Assembly: GCA_025267735.1 (NCBI GenBank)
Contig: CM046303.1
Span: 50,671,403 to 50,735,402 of the forward strand
Direction of reading: 5' to 3'
Source: Mactra quadrangularis
Lineage: Eukaryota; Mollusca; Bivalvia; Venerida; Mactridae
Length of the DNA stretch: 64,000 nt
Shown here: positions 21,401-36,400 of the stretch, piece after piece
Position numbering within the stretch: the first letter of the stretch is position 1
Layout: every line of letters starts with the position of its first letter
Program-made: the position numbers and the translations under genes
Notes under the pieces: model-generated
What the model saw: the letters and a program-made list of their open reading frames with translations, nothing else
Databases searched by the model: none
What the model was told of the DNA's origin: nothing

Positions 21401-24400
21401 ATAGTATTTACATATTGAGACCAATTCTAGTAATTCTATAAACTTGGCGAATGAGTCTCACTCGTAAATATAAGTTGGATGTTTTTTGTTGATGCTGCAC
21501 GCATATACATGACATGACTGTTTACATGATGTATTTGTTAACATTTTTATCTATCAATAACTTGTTTTACTGATTAAATTGTCTAATGTAAATATTTACC
21601 CAATAACAACTTATAGATAAGATAACTGATAAATGTTTAAATTAAGATCACGGATAGCTATTTACATCTATTATTATATCACTCTGATCTACATTATGTG
21701 ACCCAATAAACTTTTGGGTAAATAAATTTGCTGGTATGGTCTGCATGACACACTTTATCTAATGATATGTTCAAACACAGATCAAATCATCTATTATCAT
21801 GCATTTCTCTTTAAATATTGATGTAAATTATAATAAATATATGCTATATAGGAATAATATATCTTTCAGATCTGGGAAGCAGTTGATAACAAGCAAGGTT
21901 ATCTAACCAGAAATGGATTGTACAAAGCTTTAGCATTAACTGCCCTTGCCCAACAGGGTAAAAATATCAATGAAAAACTGCTGGAGTCATTCTCAGGACA
22001 AGGTATGATGTTACTTTGTTCATTGCCTTTTACATAATATTAAAACAAAATATTTAAAAAATGGCCAGTAGATTTCTGAGGAGAAGCACAAGCTCAATTT
22101 ATTTTATTTATGGTGTAAAGTTCAGAATTATTAGCTAGCCTGACTATATGAAATGAGTAATTTTCACTGGCCCAAATTTTTTTGACTAGTCCTGGACATC
22201 AGGCAAGTGGGTAAAGGCGATGACTAAAATCATTAGGTTTTAAGTCTTTAAGTAAAGTTTTATGAAATTTGATTATAACCAAAGAGTTTTGTACAGACTT
22301 ATATGAACATAATTACTTGTTATCATTCCATTTAATGTGTAATTAATGATAGTTAGGGCTAAAAATACTTATGTTTCTGGCTTCCCAATTCACCCTATTT
22401 TTACTGCCAACTGTACTTTTTCTAAAGTTAAAATTGATTTTTTTGTCAAACATAAGGGAATAACACAAAACCAAGTACTAAATCATAACATTTATTAACC
22501 TGTGAATTCTGAAGCCTAGTGAGTGCTCTGGTTCTGTTAAACTGTCAATAATTTCAGAACTAGCAGAACTTAAGAACTATAATACTGGTTTAAAGGGGAC
22601 TATAACTAAGGCAGTTTAGTAATAACATAGCAGAACCATTAAAAAATGAATTTAAAAAAATATTGCATACCTGAAGTAAAAAATGACTACCTACCTGAAT
22701 TAAGAAAAGGTCTGCCTGAATTTTAAAAAAAATACTTTCTACCAATGAATTTTTGGAGATGAAACCAGAAACAGAACTCTTTTTAGGCCTAATATTAATG
22801 TTACTATTCTGTTGATATTTTGTTTATAGAGTTACCTAGGCCAACCCTTGGTGACTTATCAGATCTCAGAGCTGCTGGTGTAAGAATACGGAGAGAAAAG
22901 TCACCTAATGTACTTGGTTTCTCTTATGAAGAGTTAGTGGCACTTGACAGCATTAAAGTAGAATTATTGCCAGAGAAGAAAGGCCTTATATTAAAACATG
23001 TAGAATATGAAGTTACTAGTCAGGTTTGTGTTTTAAACATTTTTTTATTACTAACTTTAGTACTGTTTTCACATTAAGTGAAGTACTCAAGTGGTAGGAC
23101 GTGCACTTAAGGATCGAGAGGTCCTGGGTTCGAATCCCACTAGGGTCGCTCCTAATTTCCTTGAGCAAGAAATTTACCTACGGTAGCTTCACTCCACCTA
23201 GGTGTAAATGGGTACCTGTTCGGGTCATGCACTGTATGCTGTGGCTGCAATCTGCGATTTATGTTAACAGTTGGTGTGTGACTCGATAATCGGGGTTATT
23301 AATGTCAAGAGTCGACTAAATAGTGATACTAGAAGTAGACTTAAAAAACCTTGCTTTAACTTTTTTTTAAGTTTTCACTAGCACTATTGGTAAATTTTAT
23401 TCAACTGTTGGAGGTTCATATATTAACTCCGTTGAATGTTAAAAGTTCAATTTTTGTTCTTTAATCCCCATATATAGGTATGGATTTTGATTTTTATCAA
23501 TCTTGAATACTGAAGTACTGTATTGAGTATTTAAATCAGCAGGGAAACATACGCCCCACTGATGTTTGAATAAAATTTAACAATAAACTGATTCATTATG
23601 TTTTGTAGTGATGTGCCAAATGATCAAATTACTGTCTGTTTACATGAATCAAGTAATTTTCACCAGCCAGAATCTATTTTCAGTAGCCATGGTCTTCTGG
23701 CTGGTGGATTAAGACAAATACAGTGATTATAGATAGTTTGATACTATAGATCTAAATGTTTTCTTTCATTTGAATTATTTGTATGAAAATTTAATGATGT
23801 GTCTGTAATTACCTTGTGTGGTGTGTAGAATATGAAAATATCTCTAATAATTTGATAACTGTGAGATCTATATTACCCTGAAAAAAAAAACCCATGGTAC
23901 AAACTGAGATTCAAACCTACAACCTCTGGAGTCATAATTCTACTATGTGGCCATAAAAGCTAGCTTAAGGGCAAGGGAGTACATTCAGTATTTTTATATA
24001 TTTACAGTACCTACCAAAAGTTTGGAGACAAAGAAATTTACAACAATTCTTGAATTTGAATGATTATTTTTTGCTGAATCATAATTTTTAATATATCTAA
24101 GTACAGTTTGTGATAAAATGAAAACAGATTTCATGAATGCAGCACATCTATAATATTCAGCATCTGACATCCTAAAGCATCCAAAACAATGCTTATTGTA
24201 ATTATTCTCCATAACATAGCTTTTATCCTATTTTTGTTGTCTCAGTTATGATAATGATAATGATGAAAAAAAACAAAACTTAAAGGGATTTCATTATAAA
24301 CAGTTACAAAATTATAGATTTTGGCTATTAAGTAGGCCTATAAAGTGAAAATGTCTCCAAACTTTTGGCGGGTACTGTATCTTAGAAATTCACTGACATT

Positions 24401-27400
24401 TTCTAAAATTGTGTGATAATTGACACATTGAACTTATTCATACTGTGATGGGTTCTGTTTTTTTTTCTGTTTTTTGGTGCAAAAAAAGTATGGTAGGTAA
24501 TACAAAATCAATAATCAAGCTTTTGTTTTCAATTTCTGAAAAATTAGGGTCAGGATTTTTGTAAGATGAAAAATATAAAAGGTCTGGTCTTAGTTGTTTA
24601 ATAGAGAACATATGGTACATGTTTTTGTTGGTTTACATTGTATGATGTTCTTATTTCAGAGATACAAATCAACCACATTACGTAGATATAATGATTTTCT
24701 TGCCTTTCATGAATTATTACTGATGAGATTTCCATACAGATGTATTCCTAGATTACCACCAAAGAAAATGATGGGAGGTATGTGAGAGTCTGTAATTTAC
24801 AGTGCTATCTAAAATTACCTTTACACTTTAAAAAAAAAGCTGGTTTTTCATTAACACTATTAAATCTTATTTTAGTTGTATTTATGCATTGGTAAAGTTA
24901 CACTAGATCGTAACATTTGAAAGAAGAGTATTGATACTTTAAATAACTGTAATAGTACTATAACATGTACATGTACCTGAATATATGTTTTCAATCTATC
25001 AAGTATTGATAAAAATCATACATTTACAAAACTGTTAAGCAGGGCTCGAATTTAACAAAAAATGGACTTGCTAATTTTTGCGAGTTCATTTTATTTCAAC
25101 TCACAAAATGAAAAAATCACTTTCATTTTTTTTCTCCAAATTTTTGTAGCTTACATAATTTCTATTCTTATATGCAGTATAAAAAACAACATAGTACTAT
25201 ATTTAACTGTAGATATAACAAGGGTGTTATTGTTGAATAGACCAAGAATATCTAACATTTTTATGGCGAATCTTTTATCAATAATACCGATCTATCTGGC
25301 CATTTCTATGCTGATTTGAGCCTCATTAGTTTAGACAGTAATATTTTGTGTCAATTTCAACTTGCGAAAATTTGGGAGTTGAAATAAAAGTTACTCGCAA
25401 TTTTCAAAATCCTCTAACATTTTGCGAGTATGCCAGCTTAAATCCGGGACCTGTGTAAATGTAATTAGGGATGGCACTGTATATAACATTTATATTGGTC
25501 ACTTGTGTGTTTATTCTTTATGCTTTATAGATTAATGTGCTGTTACTGAATAAACTATACAGTGAAAATTTAAAATCATCATTCATTTTAAATAGTAATA
25601 TTTCATTTACTGTAATTTTATGGGTGTAACAGGCACAAGTGTATAACACTCATTAAAAAATTTGAGCAAAATCTGAAAAATAAACTTTCTGCCGATTTTT
25701 TCAGCCTTATCGAAAAGAAATAAATTCAACCAATTTTCAGCAAAGTGGCTAAGAAAAAACCATTCTGCTGATTTTTTCGGCAAAATCGAAAAGAAAATCT
25801 TGGCTGATTTTTCAAGGACATTGAAAGTTGATAGGATCACATTTTTAAAAAACATGCAATTTGCAAATATTGACAAGTTTATCAACAACATGGCAAATTT
25901 TCTTTGTTTTGATGTAAAGCATGCACCAAAAAAATGAAGTCTGATTTGGAGGTAAAAAGTGTGTGTTATACCCGTAAAATTACTGTAGAACATACAATGT
26001 CATGTATTCTTGGTTTTACTGATTGCTGCAACTTTCAAATTTAAGTTTATACTCTTTTATTTTACCTCCATTGTGAAACAAGTTCTTAGTACTTAGATTT
26101 ATCACCTTCGAGTCCGCTTCTAGGTCCCACAGTACTGAGTTAGAATGATAAACAGGGTAAGTTTTGGATGGGATTCAAACCAACCCCAAGCTGGCTATCA
26201 AATGATTACCAGTTCAACTTTGTAACCCCTCGGCCACGCCCCTCCTTCACAAATTACTAACCAGTCATGTGACCAGTATAAATAAGCTAGGCTTATTGAT
26301 TTTCTAAATTACCTATGTCACAGCTCGAAAAAGCAAGGTAAAGGAACATTAAACAATAAACTGCTTTTACAAATTTTATTAACTCCATTTAGTACAATGT
26401 AAATTGTGAATGTGTGAAGGGACTTTTGGAGGGCAGTGTATGTTTGGGCACATTCTACAAGGTGATCGTACTATGTAGTGATTTCCTATAGAACGGTCTG
26501 CTACGATCGAGCAAATTGAATTGCTAGCTAGGGATATGTAGCAAGTTTTTTTCTTGCTAGCTGTATCATCCAGAACACTTCTGCTTATTTCTAAATGGCT
26601 GCCCCCCCCCCCCTGAACTTTTTGTTTGAGAAAGTCACCATGAAGGATTTGCTAGCTTGAAGCCAACCATTGAATAGACCTATTATGCTACAAAAAATCA
26701 CTTTCAAAAAGTGCTAGCTAGTGATGGCCTTGTGGAACATGCCCTTTATTTTAGCTTGATGTTTTTTGATGAACGTTGTTGAACAGTAGATGCTTTGTTT
26801 CCAATATCATGTAACAGTTAACATTCCATAATAACATGTCTAGATGTCAAACATGTATGATTAGTGCTGCATGTCACCTAGTTATGTTGACTTTGTTACT
26901 TTTACATTTGTAGCCAACAGAGAGTTCATTGAACAAAGAAGAAAGTCATTACGTCGTTATTTGAATTTAATTGCTCATCACCCTCAGATGCATGATGACA
27001 AACTTGTACAGTTCTTTTTGTCTTTTAGTGGCTCAGTAAGTTTTTTATGCATTGTATATTTCATGTATAGTCAGACTAACTTAACCTAACACGTAGATGT
27101 GTAATAATGCTGTAAAAAGGGTATTATTACAATGTATTGCAGTACATATTGTTTTTTGTGTAGACGTGCGAAAAAAAAATGAATGCATATGCATTGTTTT
27201 AAATTGGATAAATTTGACACACATGTATGTATTCTGCCTAATATATATGCATATTTTAAAACAGATTATCCAAGAGAATTATTCTCTCATTGACTTAGCA
27301 TAATAAGATTATTTCAAGTTTTCAACACATTTTAACATTTATTCAAACATTTAAATGGCAGATATTGCGCATAAAAGTTGACCCTGACCTGACATTTATG

Positions 27401-30400
27401 CAAGCATATTCATTACCTTGAATACAAATGTAGTATTAATGCTCGATTACACCCCGGTCGTGAGGATTATGTGTTTAAATTTAACACACAAGCGTACTTC
27501 TGTAATTTTACAATCGCTGCCGAAGTGTTGAATAGGCATGGTACTGATTTTCGTATGGATATGTGTTCTAATTATTAGATGCAAATGTGAAAGGTCAGAT
27601 AGAGGTCAATTTTTACACACTATACTGATAAAATTAACCATTAAATCTCACATAACAACAAAACATGGCTCAGAGAAAGAAAAAAATGGTTAAAAAACCT
27701 TCAGAATTTGTATTGCAATATGAACCGGTATATCAGTTAACAATTTCACCCCTACTGATACTCAGTCTTTTTTTAAGAATAATTGACCAAGCCCTGTATG
27801 ACCATTTTTATTTGATGAACAATACATTTTCCCACAAACATATTTCTAAATTGCCTGGCATCCTGGGCTTTCATTTAAAACAAATTAAGTGCTTCTGACA
27901 TTTAGAGTATACTTGTTTTCTAACACAGTATGCTCTCAACCTATTTTAACAAATACGAGTATGCATGACAAATTTGGGTGTGCTAATGAGCATGTAGTTT
28001 TGCTGATTTTTTAAAATAATTATCATATTTTTGTTTCTATGCGAAGTATTCTTTTGTGGAATTAGGTCATGAAAAAATGTCTACAGCCATTCTCCCTCCT
28101 GTGACTTATTATGCTGGAAAGTTGTCAGCCACTGAATGACTGATTGAAGTGTATGCTCAGTAACTGGTTAACAGCTAAATCCAGAGATTTAGCCTTTCCA
28201 GAAATGTTGAGTAGGACTATGTTGACTGACTGCCATCATTTTGACCTACACAATGTGTTGCTAAGGCATTAAACACTACCAACAAAATACACGTCACTGT
28301 TTACTTAACCATATTCAACTGATGTATATAAAAATAATTAATCACATGATTTTATTTCTCTAATGTAGGATGTACAACATAAAATAAGAGAAGCATTTCG
28401 TGGTATACCTGATGAATTTATGACCAGTAACTTAGCCAGTAGAGCAAAGGTAATAACATATATATTTTTTTGTTGACAGAGACTTGTCCCCGGTAGCACC
28501 TCACAAGCCAATCTCCGTAAACAGAGATCCTGTTCTACTCGCGTTGTCGTACTGGATCTCTACTTAGTCAATGCAAGGTCACGTCGAGATAAACTTTGTG
28601 TCGATCAATCAATGCGTAGCTTTCATCTAGACGAAAACACTATTAATCACATTTTGATTTCGTAATTTCTATTTTTAGACCAAGGTTTGCATGCAAATTT
28701 AACAGCGGTATTATTCACAGTCTGCGATTGGGTGGCTCATTTCAAATTGCGTGACGTAGACGATGTAAACAAGTTACGTATCATAACAATTTCGTCATGA
28801 ATATTATGATGAGAAAAGGTCACCTGAACGTGACCTTCATTTAGAAAAGGCCAGATCTAATTAAGCGAGTATGCGAGCGGTAAAATTTTAGATCGGGTTT
28901 TAATCAGATTGCTCACAAGCTGGACAGGTCATATGTACGACTTTGTGGTAATATTGTGGCTTAGAGACCTTCTGTTTCTTATATTTTGGTACCCCTGAGT
29001 GATTTCTAATTGTTCAAATTTAAATATTTTAGTACTTGATAAAGATATTTAAGTAAAAGTAGCTTTGTTTATTCATTGATACTACGTCTACTCAGTTATG
29101 AAGGTACGTTACTATGGATGCTATTTAAGGAGTTGTGCCCCTTTCATATTTATTTAGAAATTGGTAATTATAGTTTTACTGATTTATTTCCTTTGAAAAA
29201 GTAGTTCCTGTCCTGAAAGCACTGTTGTTTAAAGATAAGCAGAGCCATGAACAAAACACTTGAAAAGTCAAGCATGCTGTCCTTGGACTGTTCTTGTTAC
29301 GGCATTACTAAGATAGAATGTTTGCTTACTCTCTTTAATGTGTTTGTTTTCTTGTAGGAATTAGTTCCCATGGATACTCAAACACAGATAGGAAACAGTA
29401 AAGAACATATAAAGATGTTATTTAACAGTTTATCTAAATTAAAAGATATAACAGAAAGAATGGTGTTAAGATCAACAAGTTATGCTAGTGATATGTTACA
29501 GTTTGGCCGAGAATTAAGGTAAGACTTTTTACAGTTTAAATGGTCCCTTGATTTACTTTGAAATTCACCCACCCAGTTATCTCTGTCAGTACCATAAATT
29601 AGTCCTGGGCTTGTGAGTTCTATTCTATAGTGGGATCTATATATTTTTGTGGAGGTTGGTTTTAAAATTCTTTTACAGGCATTCTTTCATCTGCCATTAT
29701 ACCAATGTGTCCCGTACAACAAATCAGGACAACTCAACCAGTGGACATCTAGATAGATAGATAGATTTATTTAGGTATTGGCAAAATACAACATGGCATA
29801 TGTAATTTAACAATATAAATATGATACTATAGTAATAAGTAAATATTAAAAGTTACATATACATACATATTTATATTAAAACCATGTCATAAAATACCAG
29901 CACCAGGGTTAGCACAAAAAAGAGTGAAAGTATGGTTAAAAACCTGAAAAGGTTTATAGATCTCAGCCTATGTTGGGACAGTGAGTTGGTCTACTGACTA
30001 CATGGGTTTTACTGTTGAAAACTAGTGTAAAACTAATACATTACATTATAGTACTTTGAAATTAGGGCAATGCTTGAAATGATTTTATATAAGATAGCAA
30101 AGTCTGTTTTCATCAGTTTGCTATCTTTTATAAGAAATACTTCTATATTCCCTTTGGAATTACACTGGACAAAATAATTTTATATAAGTTGTTTAAGGTT
30201 TTAAATGATTTGGATCAGTTGTAAGGTGAAAATTTATTAACAGAAATATATCTAGAAAAAACGTGAAAAGGTTACTGTTTAGCATTAGCCATCTCTTTAT
30301 AACAATTCACAGTTTTTCTACTTATATTAACGCTAAGGCAATACTGTAAAGTCTTATGAAATATTTGACAGGTATTAGTTTTTAGGTAAATTTCCTCTTT

Positions 30401-33400
30401 TAAAACAATTTAAAGGTTTTTCTTTGTGTATCAAGACTGCGATGATACTGTCAAGTCCTTTTTACATATTTGACAAGTCTTTTGTTTAGGTACTTAAAGT
30501 AGAAAACCTTTTGTTTTGATTGTTCTTTGTTTTATTTAGGAACTTGTTCTTAAAGGTAAAATATTATATAGAAAAGGTGACAGGAGTATCCTCCCTTTAT
30601 CATGTAGAACCTATGGCAGTTTTCAGTGATAATATTTTGATGTTTTCAAACACTGTGGTTGTTTCTTTTCTTATGCTATTCACAATTACTTTTTGTGAAA
30701 CAATTTGCTAGAAGTTAGAACCTGTTGTTTTTCCACTAAAAGAGTTTTTATTAGTATTTACCAAACTAGTGCAAATCACTTTTTATTTTGTTGAGTTGCT
30801 TGATATATAATTATCAAAGTTAAGATAGCTTGCACTTATGATATAACAACTATAGCCTTGATTGTGAATTCTTCCTTAAACATACTTGTTAAGGTAAAAT
30901 GCCTTTAATGCCAATTTACAATCATTTATACAATTAAAAACCATAATTATTGATTACAAAACAGAATACTTTTTTTCATTATGACATGTTCATAATTTTG
31001 CATGGATAGGATTTATAAAACAGCATTCTGTTGCCAAGTTATGAAAAGTTATATGAAAGTGAATTATGATCTCCCTTTGATATGAAAATATTGTAATTTG
31101 TAATTTGTCCATACAAAATAATAGTTAAATGTAATTTGAAAATCTGAAATGGTGAAAATGTAAGAAATATACAGTCAATCAGATACCAGTTTTCTGAAAA
31201 ATTTCATTCATCATAAACATAGTTTGGTATTATGGGAATTCTAATTAAAAACGTTATACATAATACATAGGACTTACTATGAGTGAAAATGATATACACT
31301 GCCCTCCAAAAGTTCCTTCACACATTCACAATTTATATTGTACTAAATAGAATTTTAATAAGTTGTAAAAGCAGTTTATTGTTGAATGATTTTCAGTTAT
31401 GCTTTTTCTAATCAGTACATTTGTTTTATGGTTATAAAATAAGAAAAACATCTAAAAATTGATATTGGTTCATTGAGAAACATTGACCATAGTATTAGAG
31501 GCTGATAGATAATTTTAGCTACAACTTAAAAATTAAGATGTACCAATTTCCATTGCATGGGTAATGAATGAAATAAACAATTTTATAATAATTCTTCAAA
31601 TTGAAACTTAAAAATTGAAGCAATTAAATTAATTGTACTGTGAATAAACTTTTAGAGGACAGTGTGTATGTAGAGGTTATTAAACAGGGCAAGTGTGCCT
31701 TAAGGAAGATATCGGCACACTTGCTTAGGTATTGGCCCAAGGGCTTCAGCCCGAGAGCTAATGCCGAGGAAAGTGTGCCGATATCGACTTAAGGCACACT
31801 TGCCCTGTTTCATAACCTTTTTATTGCATATGTTGACAATTGCATGTAATGATGATTTTTATCTAAAACAAAAATGCATTTTTTTCTCGACGTAACACGC
31901 TATTTTGCACATTGACGTTACGTCACATGTATTGTTTTGTTTTTTTCAATGCCAAAACGTTGGAATCTAATGAACGCTTATTATAAAACGTAAGTCTTTT
32001 TGTTGATAATCTTATTTCTCTATGAAAAAACCACACGCCGTAAAATTGGATAGCTTCTTGTTGCTAATTACATAGCGAATTTCACGTGCGGAAATTAAGT
32101 CTGCTGTTGTTGGACTGCAGGTGTGTAATGACCGGAAATTGCCTCAATATCGATTTTGGCACACTAGGAAGTGAGCCAAATATCGATATTTTGGCACACT
32201 TGCTCATTACTGGAATATATTGCCCACATTGAGGCTATATTGGCACACTTCCACGTCAATTTTGTTACTATTTATTGTAACAAATGCAAAAAGTTATTTT
32301 AATTTCAGTGCAATGAGTAACGACAGCACATCTGTATCATCATGGGCGACTGGTTCTAATTCTACATGGTCCCATTTAAAGAAAGGATTTAAACATTTAT
32401 CAGTAGAATACGCTGCATTAGGTGACAAAGCTTCCCAAGAGGTCAGTTGATATGTCAGTATACAATAGAGAAAATGTTTAGCAGGCTTTCGATAGCAAAA
32501 CCATTTTAAAAAGCCTGTAAAAACTTCAATTTTGCAATAATTATTGAAAACCTTAGTTTCAGTTTTCAGTAGGTCTTGTGATATTAATATTTACATGGAT
32601 ATTTGATTATTTACATATTTAATATCAAAATGAAATTCTTATGTAAAATCTAATTCTAATCTAAAACTAGGTCTGCAACACAGTAGGCTGTGCACTGGAT
32701 TTTGAATGCAGTGTCCCCAAGGGGTTGCTGTTTGGAGCCACCCCAGGCTAATTATACCATCAACAGTCTAGATTTTTCTCCATAAATAAGATATATGGAA
32801 GAAGTTGTCAGCCTTGTGGAGGGCTAAAGCTATATTGGTTATGGACGAAAGTCTAGAAAAGCTAGGTTAGGTGAGCTAGTCATTGTAAAATAACCATAAT
32901 TTATGTTGACATGGCATTAATTCTAATAAAAAACCAATTGATTATCAAAATGAAATGCAAAAATAAAATCCTATATATACTATGTTTGTAATATTTTTAG
33001 GCAGCAAATGAAGAAGAAACTGTGGTAGAAAAAATATCATTTCTTTTAGATTTGATAGTTTCCTATAGGGTAAGTAACTTAGTAATTAATACAACTAAAT
33101 ACGTAGCCACCAGGCTAGCTCAGTTGGTAGCACTCAAGTCTACTGATCAAGGGGTTGTGGGTTTGATTCCCGGGCGGGGCATTCTTTCGTGGGGCTTGGT
33201 CATGAAATTATTTCCACAGCCACTCTCCCTCCTACCAATGATTTTTAATTATGTAGGGCATTTATCAGTCACTGACGAAAGTATGCGCTTAGTAGTTGGT
33301 TAGCAGCTAAATCCAGAGATTTAGCCTTTCCAGGAGGAGTGAGTAGGTTGACTGACTGCCGTTATATGACCTATACAAAGTGTTGCTACAGCGTTAAACC

Positions 33401-36400
33401 CAGCAAACAAACAAACAGCTAAATACAAATAGTTATGATTGTAAAGTCTAAAGAATGAGGGAGACCCAACAAAGCCAAGATAATAAGATTTGACTGTATT
33501 TTAACTTAAAGCAGTACCTGGCAACAAAACTAGATTAATTTTTAGCCAGATTTTTCAACGAAAAAATTTGGCTTATAGTTCGGGAAACCAGGGTGTGCGT
33601 CTGGTGTTGTAAACAATTGCATTAAAGTTTTTTAATTACCATATACTTCTGCCATGTATTGTTGGATCTTTATGAAACTTCATACAATGTTAACATACCA
33701 TGGGATGTACAGAATTAGAAAGTAACTACAACACCACCAGGCTTTATTATGGATTATTTCCCTTTGTTTGTTTTTTTCATTAAATTCAGCTTTAATGTGG
33801 TTTCCACATTATATTTCTTGTTAATTCTAAAGACTATGTTTTGCCTAAAACGAAATATTTGTGTCACTATAACTGATCTCATAAAGTGCAGCAACCTGTA
33901 TAAAAATTGGTGAAAAAACAACAAAAAATGACTGCTTAATATGGGCGACATATAAATACAGTAAGAAGACAATGTCATATTTGCTCATGTTAGAATATTG
34001 CTAACAGTCTATGGAATTAGTGGGTGTCTGGTTGCCCTGGACAACCTTTTTAGTTTGGGCAACCAAATTTTCTACTAACAAGAGATAGTGCTAGCTGCTA
34101 AATGGACATGTTCGGGCAACCATTTTCATATCCTAATTACGCAGTTCATAAAACTTGTGACTACTCAATTAGGTATTGGCTTTACATACTAAATACAAAA
34201 CATATTTGATAAAAGTGCTAAATGTCACAACATGAACAGTAATCATAGAGAGACATTATAGCGTTAGTGTCTCACCTTTTCCCTTTTATTACTTACATGT
34301 GTACATGGAGACAATGAGCTCATCTTAGACTGTGTGTTTTATCATCCTTGTATTAGTTGTTGATTCTGTGTTCTCAGCAGTTTATTAGCACTCACAGACT
34401 GTAAATTAAAGTGATTATGTGTGAGTGATAACTATGCTACATCTATATCACAGTTAATGTAGACAGTTAATGACACTATAATATGAAAATGTATTCATTA
34501 ACAGTAGACTTGAAAACTCTTATAGTACCACAAAGTTATCATAATAGTACATGTATTAGAGACACAATAAACAGTTCAAACCATTCTGCTTTCTAAATTT
34601 AAGTATGACTAAATGTCCATTTTTTTTAAAAATGGGGTACTTTTATATAATACACAATATTCATTTATACGCCAATGTTCAATATTCTCGATCCACTATA
34701 GTTTTAGAGCTTTAGAGTAAGTTTTTTCTATAATATAATTTCAGCTTAAACATACTGTGAAAGAAACTATGGTTTCAAGTATTGATAGCCAAATTTTGCT
34801 TTCGGTTTTGATCTGCATTCACTTCGAAATGCATTATATAACCTAAACATATTTAAGCAATATTTGCAAAAGTTTGTTAGAGGTGTTTAAAATAGATAAA
34901 TGTCTATTTTGATTGCAGTCCAATGGGGCTTTAATGTCACATCTAAATCTTGGATTGGTGACTTAGTTAATGTCACATCTGAATGAAGAACTGTTTACAC
35001 AGTAAATGTCACATCTGAATTAGGGATTGGTGACTTAGTTAATGTCACATCTGAAATAGGAACAAAGTACTTAAAAAATTACATTACTGTATGTAAATAT
35101 TGGCGATATTTGTTCATTTTGGTGTAAGATTGATTTTTATTTCACTAGTGAGCTAAGGATGCCACATTTTCACGAGTGGCATAGCCACAAGTGAAAATAT
35201 AATATCCTTAGCTCATTGGTGAAATAAATAGATCTCACACCAAAGTAAACAAATTTCTGTTTGTTATATGCTTCAAACTAGTGATATTTAATGTTAAGTC
35301 CAATACGCCTCCAGAACGGGGCATCCAAAAACACTGAAAATAACAAATTTATTTTCATTTTTTCAAAACTGTGGAATTTCGATTTTTATTTCACCACTAA
35401 ATCCTGTTACATGTATTCAACTGCAAAGTATATAATATATATGTATTATATCTATTTCAGGATTTATGTGATAGACATGAGAAAGGGGTATTACAAGATC
35501 ATCAAAGAGCTGTACAGAAAATGGGACAATATAAGAAAAAGAAAATGTCTGCGACTGTACAAAGCTCTGAGGTAAATAACTATTTTCCTATCAAAATATT
35601 TTTCAATCCTGGTTGCTTTATTGTTTATTTTTCACTGTTGTTAATTTTCTCCTACTACTTTTTTATATACACAGTATAGTACTTCTGTACTTATTATCAG
35701 TAAATTTAGTTATCTGTGTTTATGTATGGGGAATATTAAGCAAATATCAAGTATTTCTTTCATGCTTTACGGTGAAATGCTGTGTTATACGATGAAAATA
35801 AACGATGAAAATATCGGTTTATATTTTCACTACGGTGAAAATATAAAAAAATGACGGACTACTTTTTCAAGGGAGACAGACAAGCTAGAGCTATTTCAAA
35901 CATCATATAAGCAAGTTCAATGGTGACAAAATGCATTAGATGATGCTGGAGATGATATAAACAAATCCAACATATCCTGTTGCTAACTAATTTTTAAAAC
36001 GAAAGTCTACAAATTTAGTCGACACAGCTTCAGTCCAGATTACACGGCAATCACGCGACTGCGTCATGGAGATTTTTTTAACATAATTGGGGTCAAATGC
36101 GAGAGTTTCGTGCTTTTAATGAATAGTTTAATACAGGTTTTCATGAGAAAATTCATTACAAATCTTAGAATAACTTACGTCACCATTCAAATCCAGCGAG
36201 GAAAAACTCAAACATATCTGAACGTTGACTGTATCAAAGCTGCATCGTGTTCATTGCTATTGGATTCCATTCGTTGATTCATTTGACGAATATCCAGTCA
36301 TTATACGGTAAATACAAAGGTTGGCTAGTATTAATCCAAGCCAATCTGTGCATAAATTAGATATAATGAACTGGCTTAAAAATCTTCAGCTTTCTTGAGT

